Shown here piece after piece: positions 24,835 through 29,486 of a DNA stretch of 29,486 nt. Position 1 is the first letter of the stretch, and each line of letters starts with the position of its first letter. The notes below the pieces were generated by a model that saw only the letters and a list, made by a program, of their open reading frames with translations, ran no database searches and was not told where the DNA came from. A program made the position numbers and the translations under genes. Origin of the DNA: a virus; IMG/VR virus record IMGVR_UViG_3300028394_000245, positions 1 through 29,486 of that record; one strand, 5' to 3'.

Positions 24835-25138
24835 TGGTTTGCTCCTTCATCATGGTTGGGTACAACTCAGAACAGAGAGCGTGAACCTGTGAGAGAGTGC
24901 GGAGTCCGTAGTTCCTGTTGCCCTCGGCGAAAGCCATTGCCATCGCGTTGGTGTTGAAAGACGAACGAAACACTCCTGCCTGGTCCAGTAGCCGCCATAC
25001 GACTCGGCGACCTCGCTTGCTGCTCATCAACCATCGAATGTCCGACTCCTCGCTTTCGCGCTCAAGCTTGTCGCGCATGGCACGGTTGGCCTGAATGCGC
25101 TCTTGACCGCGAATGTCGAGCGGGTCGTGTGTACTCAT
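24794..25138 (-). CDS. Bbp19-like phage protein
   Basis: The 114-residue product matches the small Bbp19-type proteins of BPP-1-like phages. It has a DPLDIRGQER opening, a basic helix, and then the conserved block IRWLMSSKRGRRVVWRLLDQ (about 34-53). After that come Ala-Gly-Val-Phe-Arg-Ser-Ser-Phe, a GNRNYG turn at about 78, and a helix with Leu-Tyr-Pro-Thr-Met-Met. Its molecular role is unknown, but it is consistently next to scaffold and capsid genes. The ATG at 25138 has no clear ribosome binding site and is preceded by a 40-base leader that starts with the GGGACCCATAG element. Confidence 0.82.
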   Translation of the reverse strand: MSTHDPLDIRGQERIQANRAMRDKLERESEESDIRWLMSSKRGRRVVWRLLDQAGVFRSSFNTNAMAMAFAEGNRNYGLRTLSQVHALCSELYPTMMKEQTNDRTNDDGSLNEQ

Positions 25139-25166
25139 CGGGGGAATCTATCGACTCGTCAAATGC

Positions 25167-25177
25167 CTATGGGTCCC
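25167..25177 (-). promoter_or_regulatory. GGGACCCATAG element, copy 2 (before the capsid gene cluster)
   Basis: On the - strand GGGACCCATAG starts one base after the TAA of the Dps-like gene, in a gap of exactly 40 bases before the Bbp19-like gene. Here the motif extends to a short palindrome, ATGGGACCCAT, and is followed by GGC as in copy 3. The downstream gene lacks a clear ribosome binding site. A control role at the start of the scaffold/capsid block is inferred from position. Confidence 0.5.
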
Positions 25178-25178
25178 A

Positions 25179-25592
25179 TTAGGCAAGGCGAGTCAGCTTG
25201 TAAAGCGTTGAAGAGATCAGCGTGCAAATCGCGTCGATCTCGTTCTGAATGTGGCTCTCGGTACCCATGACCATGCGGTCGGCCTCAAGGTACTCGTAGA
25301 CCTTCTGCACTTCGGCCAGCGGGGTCGGTGCCATTTCAAACGCGCCAGGGCCAAACTTGAGCTTCTCGCCCGTGCAACCCATCCAAGCCTCGGCAAGATC
25401 GTCAATGGCCTCGCGCAGCGGTTCGTACACGCTCAGGGCGTTGTGGGCGGCAAAGCTGCCCGGACCCTCCACCATTAGGTGGTGCATGTGAATGGCGTTC
25501 GCGCAGTGCATGAGGCGCGAGATAAAGGCCGATGCGCCGGCGGCGTCACCCTTGGATTCGGGACCGTAAAGAAGCGTCATTGCCTTTGCCAT
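25179..25592 (-). CDS. Dps/ferritin-like helical phage protein
   Basis: The 137-residue protein is mostly helical. H38-LMVE-G43-PGS-F47-AA-H50, followed by D64, D65 and E68, closely resembles the ferroxidase segment of Dps proteins. In E. coli Dps, H51 and H63 are likewise 12 apart and are followed by D78 and E82; here the final acid is one residue closer. A second helical half (about 90-137) contains E94, E100, E103, E112 and E118. Length is somewhat below Dps (about 160). Dps proteins bind and oxidise iron and protect DNA, but in a phage head cluster the fold may serve another purpose. The gene lies four bases after the portal gene, with AGAGGT upstream of ATG 25592. The assignment rests on motif spacing only. 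Confidence 0.6.
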   Translation of the reverse strand: MAKAMTLLYGPESKGDAAGASAFISRLMHCANAIHMHHLMVEGPGSFAAHNALSVYEPLREAIDDLAEAWMGCTGEKLKFGPGAFEMAPTPLAEVQKVYEYLEADRMVMGTESHIQNEIDAICTLISSTLYKLTRLA

Positions 25593-25595
25593 GTG

Positions 25596-27311
25596 TCAGA
25601 CCTCTACTGCGGAAGGGGAGTTGTAACCGGAGAACATGTTCATTACGTCCGTCAGGGCATTCTGCTGGCCTCCGGTCGGGGCCTGCGCCATGTTCTTGAC
25701 AGTCTGCGACTGCTGCTGCATGGCAGCGGCCTGGGCCTGCGCCGCCTGCGCCTTGGCTCGAGCATCGCGCACCATTGCCACGTTCTTGTCGGCAATGATG
25801 AGGCTCGGGTCCACGCCAAGCATGTCGCTGTAAATGTCGGCCCACTGGTCGGCATCAAACTTGTCTAGGACATCCGGCTTGAATGCGGCCACCGCGCCGA
25901 GGTTGCCCACGAAACGGTCCACGCTGTTGGTGCCAATGGCACGCTGCGCCTGAGCAAGCATGGACACAAACTCCACCGACAGATCCATGCCCTGCAATTC
26001 CTCGGGGGCGGGCGGGATCAGGCCGGCAGTAATCATGTGGGTGAACGTGCTGTCAATGAGCGGGTCCAGCAGTTCGTTGTGCAGGCGCTCAAGGACCGGG
26101 CCAAGCATCAGCAGCTTCTCCTCGTGCCGCTCAGCCACCTCGGTCGCGGTCATGCGCGTGTCCGTGGCGTTGGCAAGCATCAGGAACAGGTCGGCGTAGA
26201 ACGCACCACGCACGCGCTCGCGGCAGTCCTGAATGTCCATCAGCAAGTGCTGAAGGTTCAGGTTGACATCAAACGCCGTGCGGATGGGCTGCGAGGTACC
26301 GTCCACGAAAGTGACGCCACCAGGCAGCATCTCCACATCGCGGTTCTTCATGGAGATCGGGACCTGAAGCGGCGGCTTGGTTTGGTAGTCAATGACCTGC
26401 GCCTTGCGAAGCTGCTCATGTTGCAGCTGCTTGATGTCGCCAAGCGCCTCCATGCCAGGACTGTTGCCGTAGATGTCGCCGCCGGCAGTTGCCCACCGGG
26501 GGACAAGGCACGGGAAATGCTGGAAACCGCCAACGCGTAAGAACTTGTCTTGCTCGCCGCCGACCTCAAAATACCACGACCCGAACGGCATGTTCTTGCT
26601 GTCGCGCTTCTTGATGTCGCGGTCGGCACGCGGCTCAATGGCGTGGATGATGGGAATCCACTTGTCCAGGTTGCCGCGGTCATACATGCTCTTGACCGTG
26701 TTGGAACAGTTGTCGTAACCAAACTCCTTCACGATCTCGCCGACGGTCTTTTCGAACTCCCGGTACAGCGTGCAGACGCGGCCTTGGTAATCGGTGGCGA
26801 TGCAGTATTCGCCCGTGGTCACTGGGTAGTGATGCACCACGTTTTTGAAGTCGGGCAGCATGATGCTCGCCGCCGTGCCGAAGCAGCCCAGTTCCTCGTA
26901 CATCTGATGCAGGGCGCGGTAGGTGTTCGACCTCTGAAACACCGCCTGCATCCGCTTGGTCACATCGTCCAGCCACATCTTCACGGGCTGGTACGAGTTG
27001 AGCTGCGGGTCAGCGGTGGCAAGTCGAAACCACGGGCGAGCGGGCGAGGTCGCTCCGGCCATCATGCCGGCCCCGAGCGTTCGCAGCGCCCGCGTGCCCG
27101 TGTTGTCGTAGATGTTGTTGTGACGCCGCCATCCCTTGTCGCGGTCCTGCCGGAAGTAACGGCCGTTGCGCGGGAGGATGTAGGTGGTCAATTCCTGATA
27201 GTGCGCCCACCAGGTGGCGCGTTCGGTCTTGAGCTGACCCCAGCGGGTGAACAACTGGTCCCGCCTGGGTGCGCCCGGATACGAACCTCCGTCACCTGTG
27301 TATTGGCTCAT
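25596..27311 (-). CDS. Portal (head-to-tail connector) protein, T7-like
   Basis: The 571-residue product matches podovirus head-to-tail connecting proteins. An N-terminal helix holds RWGQLKTERATWWAHYQELTTYILPRNGRY (in two parts, about 24-53). NNIYDNTGTRAL and then LGAGMMAGATSPARPWF (about 81-97) follow, a hallmark of this portal family. Later come a Glu-Tyr-Cys-Ile-Ala-Thr-Asp strand, an Arg-Gly-Ala-Phe-Tyr-Ala-Asp-Leu-Phe-Leu-Met-Leu stretch and a Thr-Ala-Thr-Glu-Val-Ala-Glu-Arg-His-Glu-Glu-Lys helix. The C-terminal part is a Gln/Ala-rich helix (barrel-like). It forms the dodecameric ring through which DNA is packaged. No strong ribosome binding site is visible, and its start lies four bases from the preceding gene's stop, so coupled translation is likely. 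Confidence 0.92.
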   Translation of the reverse strand: MSQYTGDGGSYPGAPRRDQLFTRWGQLKTERATWWAHYQELTTYILPRNGRYFRQDRDKGWRRHNNIYDNTGTRALRTLGAGMMAGATSPARPWFRLATADPQLNSYQPVKMWLDDVTKRMQAVFQRSNTYRALHQMYEELGCFGTAASIMLPDFKNVVHHYPVTTGEYCIATDYQGRVCTLYREFEKTVGEIVKEFGYDNCSNTVKSMYDRGNLDKWIPIIHAIEPRADRDIKKRDSKNMPFGSWYFEVGGEQDKFLRVGGFQHFPCLVPRWATAGGDIYGNSPGMEALGDIKQLQHEQLRKAQVIDYQTKPPLQVPISMKNRDVEMLPGGVTFVDGTSQPIRTAFDVNLNLQHLLMDIQDCRERVRGAFYADLFLMLANATDTRMTATEVAERHEEKLLMLGPVLERLHNELLDPLIDSTFTHMITAGLIPPAPEELQGMDLSVEFVSMLAQAQRAIGTNSVDRFVGNLGAVAAFKPDVLDKFDADQWADIYSDMLGVDPSLIIADKNVAMVRDARAKAQAAQAQAAAMQQQSQTVKNMAQAPTGGQQNALTDVMNMFSGYNSPSAVEV

Positions 27312-27314
27312 TGA

Positions 27315-27647
27315 TTACTGCCCAAGAAGGGTTGACTTGCCGAGCGCGAGCGTGTTCGGATTGACGCCACCCGTTCCGGTCAGCATCGTGTTCGGAGCGG
27401 GCATGCCAGCATTAGCCATGAGCGTGGCGGTATCGGCTTCCTTGCGATTGGCTGCGGCCATGGCCTGCTGGCTTGTGCGCTGCTCGCTTGCTGCGCGACC
27501 AAGTGCCGTTGCCTGTGCTTTCTTCTGCTGCTCACGTGCTTTGTTCTGCGCGTCGTTTGCGCTGACCGCGCCATAGGCGGTTGCGCCTGCGCCAGCGGCT
27601 GCGGCGGCTGCCATTGCAACAAGTGCTGCCGTTGTGCTAATTGCCAT
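27315..27647 (-). CDS. Small Ala-rich phage protein between terminase and portal genes
   Basis: The 110-residue protein begins with an Ala/Val/Met-rich hydrophobic segment (about 5-27). A polar helix rich in Gln, Lys and Ala follows (33-72), then a Gly/Pro/Asn-rich tail ending LALGKSTLLGQ. Small proteins with a hydrophobic Ala-rich start and a Thr-Leu-Leu-Gly end are often seen next to podovirus portal genes, but no function is established. The hydrophobic start and helical body recall ejection proteins in miniature. AAAGGAA upstream supports the start at 27647, two bases after the acetyltransferase stop. Confidence 0.72.
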   Translation of the reverse strand: MAISTTAALVAMAAAAAAGAGATAYGAVSANDAQNKAREQQKKAQATALGRAASEQRTSQQAMAAANRKEADTATLMANAGMPAPNTMLTGTGGVNPNTLALGKSTLLGQ

Positions 27648-27649
27648 GT

Positions 27650-28108
27650 CTATGTTCCTTTGAAATACTGCGTTTCCGATTTGGCGTATCCAAACCGAGT
27701 TAGCATTCGTTCGACGTTTGGTCCATGATCCATTTCAAGCGACGCCATGAACATGCATTCGGCGTTGTTTTCTTTTGCCCAATCCTCGTATGCCTTCAAC
27801 AAACGAAACGCAATTGGAGTGTTTCGGGCATGAGGCTCAACCCACCAGGCAAGTTCGGATGCCATCATGCGTGATGGCGCAAACCAAACTGGGCCAATCA
27901 CCGCGACAAACATTGCAACCAATTCGTTGTCAACTTCTGCCACGAATACGCCAAACATCGGCGTGTCAACAATTATGCGAGATTGAGCGACAAGCTCTTC
28001 TTCGTTCGGCTCCATCAATGCGCCGTGCGGCGCGTACCTGATGAAATGCCGTGCCATCCGAACCAACGATGGAATGTCATCCTGCGTTGCTCGTCGAATG
28101 CACGACAT
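27650..28108 (-). CDS. GNAT-family N-acetyltransferase
   Basis: The 152-residue product has the GNAT order of elements. It opens IRRATQDDIPSLVRMARHF (strand and helix 1). MFGVFVAEVDNELVAMFVAVIG (in two strands, about 51-72) follows, then the strand-turn-helix ELAWWVEPHARNTPIAFRLL (85-104), where acetyl-CoA normally binds. The end is Leu-Thr-Arg-Phe-Gly-Tyr with a final strand. The acetyl-CoA loop lacks the usual glycines (Arg-Asn-Thr-Pro-Ile-Ala). The acceptor is unknown. An ATG at 28162 would add 18 residues and overlap the terminase by 14 bases with GAGGAG upstream. The start at 28108 is preferred because the GNAT fold begins there and it leaves a 40-base leader equal to that before the Bbp19-like gene. 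Confidence 0.82.
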   Translation of the reverse strand: MSCIRRATQDDIPSLVRMARHFIRYAPHGALMEPNEEELVAQSRIIVDTPMFGVFVAEVDNELVAMFVAVIGPVWFAPSRMMASELAWWVEPHARNTPIAFRLLKAYEDWAKENNAECMFMASLEMDHGPNVERMLTRFGYAKSETQYFKGT

Positions 28109-28137
28109 ACGCGCAACCGTACCCCTCGGCTTGCCGC

Positions 28138-28148
28138 CTATGGGTCCC
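28138..28148 (-). promoter_or_regulatory. GGGACCCATAG element, copy 3 (after the terminase gene)
   Basis: On the - strand GGGACCCATAG begins directly after the TGA of the large terminase gene. It opens a 40-base leader before the acetyltransferase ATG at 28108 and is followed by GC, as in copy 2 (shared 13-mer GGGACCCATAGGC). If the acetyltransferase actually starts at 28162 the element would fall inside its coding region. The placement next to a stop codon matches the other two copies. Confidence 0.48.
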
Positions 28149-29474
28149 TCAAGTGTTCGCATACGGGTCGTACTCCTCGGATTTGTTCTTCTTCACGCGG
28201 TCATAGATGTCGCGTGGCAGCTTCTTGCGAACTGGGAATGCAAACGTGAGCGCAAGCGCGTCGGCAATGTCCGGTGAGCCGCCGCCCTGGAGTCGCTTCT
28301 TGATCTCGTCCTTGGCCTCGAGCATGCGCTTGCCAGCCGCGTCATACCAGTAGATCGGCGTGGACAACTCTTGCTTCAAGTCAACGTGGTTCGGGATTGC
28401 GCCGCCCTGCTCGATCCATTCTTTGATCGACCACCACATTTCCGTGCGGCGGTTGACAAACAGGTTGGATTGAATTGCCTTGCCGCCGAATGGCACCTCC
28501 ACGATGTCGTAGTCCAGTTGCCGGAGTCGGTCGATGACGCCTGCGCCAGCACCGCTGTCGATGAACACGGCGTCCGGGTCCCAAGTCTCAATGATGTTGG
28601 CCACCCTTGAAGCCAGTTCCATGTTGTCGATGCCACGGTAAACCGTTGGCTCAAACGCCTGGATGCCCTGCCGCTTGATGATGACGCTGCGGTCATCTCC
28701 AAACCGTGCGGGGTCCACGCCAAGGACCTTGGGCGCACCGTCAATATCCTTGTCGATATACACGCGCTGCGCTGCGGCCTCGGCATCGGCCAAGGAAATC
28801 AGCTGGTCATCGCCCGCCGCGCTGAAGTCGCACAGGTACTCGCGTGCAAACGCCTGCTCAGGCATGTCGCGCTTCAAGCGCAGCACCTCGTCCTTATCCA
28901 GCGCGTCAGTATCGTTAACGGTATAACGAGCGGCCATCCAATCGGGCAGACTGTTTGCCCGGTAGAACAGCTCGCTGAACAGGTTGATGCCAGCAGGGGT
29001 GCCGATGAACATGGCCCAACCCTTGCGGTCGGACAGCGCGGGCTGGATGATGTCGTTCCACACCTCGGGCCGAATCTGCGCGACCTCGTCAATGACGCAG
29101 CCGTCCAGGCGCACGCCGCGCAGGGCGTCCGGGTTGTCGCCACCAAACAGGCGGATGGTCGCCCCGTTGTGGGCAAACGTCACGGACAAGTCGGCCTCGT
29201 TGACCTCAAGCGCGGCCACGCTACGCAGGGGTAGCAACTTCTGTTTGAGCCGCATCCAAGCAATGGCCTTGGCTTGCTTGAGGAACGGCGCAACGTAGAC
29301 AAAGAACCCTAGTTCCGCCTTGCAGCGGACGGCCTTGTCAATCAGCTCCATGATGGCTAGTTCGGTCTTGCCAGCGCGGCGGTGCAGGGCAAGCACGGTG
29401 AAACGCCGCCGGCTCAGGTGACACTGGCGCTGCCACGGCCTGGGGTTGTACAGCAGGTCAATTTCTTGGGGCAT
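28149..29474 (-). CDS. Terminase large subunit (TerL)
   Basis: The 441-residue protein is the ATPase-nuclease motor that packages DNA. Walker A is ALHRRAGKTE (29-38, K36-T37), Walker B is CVIDE with D129 and E130, and the coupling motif is FIGTP (156-160). The RNase H-like nuclease is shown by LGVDPA (D254), VFIDSGAG (D306) and SPDIADALALT (D402, D405). Length is close to family norms, and both domains appear intact. The ATG at 29474 gives a protein that starts just before the conserved NPRPWQRQ segment. Only 12 bases upstream are visible, and they show no clear ribosome binding site, so an earlier start beyond the window cannot be excluded. The small subunit gene would be expected to the right of the window. 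Confidence 0.95.
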   Translation of the reverse strand: MPQEIDLLYNPRPWQRQCHLSRRRFTVLALHRRAGKTELAIMELIDKAVRCKAELGFFVYVAPFLKQAKAIAWMRLKQKLLPLRSVAALEVNEADLSVTFAHNGATIRLFGGDNPDALRGVRLDGCVIDEVAQIRPEVWNDIIQPALSDRKGWAMFIGTPAGINLFSELFYRANSLPDWMAARYTVNDTDALDKDEVLRLKRDMPEQAFAREYLCDFSAAGDDQLISLADAEAAAQRVYIDKDIDGAPKVLGVDPARFGDDRSVIIKRQGIQAFEPTVYRGIDNMELASRVANIIETWDPDAVFIDSGAGAGVIDRLRQLDYDIVEVPFGGKAIQSNLFVNRRTEMWWSIKEWIEQGGAIPNHVDLKQELSTPIYWYDAAGKRMLEAKDEIKKRLQGGGSPDIADALALTFAFPVRKKLPRDIYDRVKKNKSEEYDPYANT

Positions 29475-29486
29475 CCGGTACGCCCG

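Noticed and set aside
1-29486. tRNA genes, CRISPR arrays, insertion sequences and integration sites
   Set aside because: Coding density is nearly complete, no non-coding gap exceeds about 80 bases, and no array, inverted-repeat-flanked transposase or integrase was seen.

Overview
The window looks like the late (structural) half of a short-tailed, podovirus-type tailed phage, plus the edge of an early gene region. It could be a free phage or a prophage. No integrase, attachment site or bacterial gene is visible to decide. The head genes follow the order known from Bordetella phage BPP-1 (Bbp19-like protein, scaffold, capsid, Bbp16 cement). The tail and ejection genes follow the T7 plan (adaptor, nozzle, gp14/gp15/gp16-like proteins). 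A possible lipoprotein signal and the podovirus layout suggest a Gram-negative host; the host itself cannot be named. GC content is high overall, with clearly poorer patches in the tail-spike genes and inside the giant ejection-protein gene.

Layout. At the left edge (1-630) a Gp157-family gene runs on the + strand and ends at a strong intrinsic terminator. Everything from 634 to 29474 is on the - strand and converges on that terminator. In transcription order (right to left) it contains: large terminase; GNAT acetyltransferase; small Ala-rich protein; portal; a protein with a Dps/ferritin-like metal-site pattern; Bbp19-like protein; scaffold; major capsid protein; Bbp16-like cement protein; and a small protein with an AT-hook-like tail. 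A perfect 12-bp hairpin follows. Then come tail adaptor, nozzle, two internal virion proteins, a 2,915-residue giant ejection protein, an anchored tail spike, a second spike without a virion anchor, a coiled-coil membrane protein, an unknown beta-rich protein, an SGNH-hydrolase-like protein, a lipoprotein-like membrane protein, and a 37-residue membrane protein that is easily missed. Genes are packed tightly, often with ATGA or TAATG overlaps, so this is probably one long late operon with internal control points.

Most notable points. (1) An 11-base word, GGGACCCATAG, occurs exactly three times, always in the late-gene sense and always starting 0-2 bases after a stop codon, at three module boundaries (7409-7419, 25167-25177, 28138-28148). 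This looks like an unrecognised phage regulatory or processing element. (2) The giant ejection protein seems to carry an ADP-ribosyltransferase-like domain and an HExxH zinc-metallopeptidase-like site in a polyvalent-protein framework, and GC-poor blocks in the gene cover the ADP-ribosyltransferase-like part. (3) A Dps-like metal-site pattern sits inside the head gene cluster. No endolysin, small terminase, polymerase, tRNA, CRISPR array or insertion sequence was seen.
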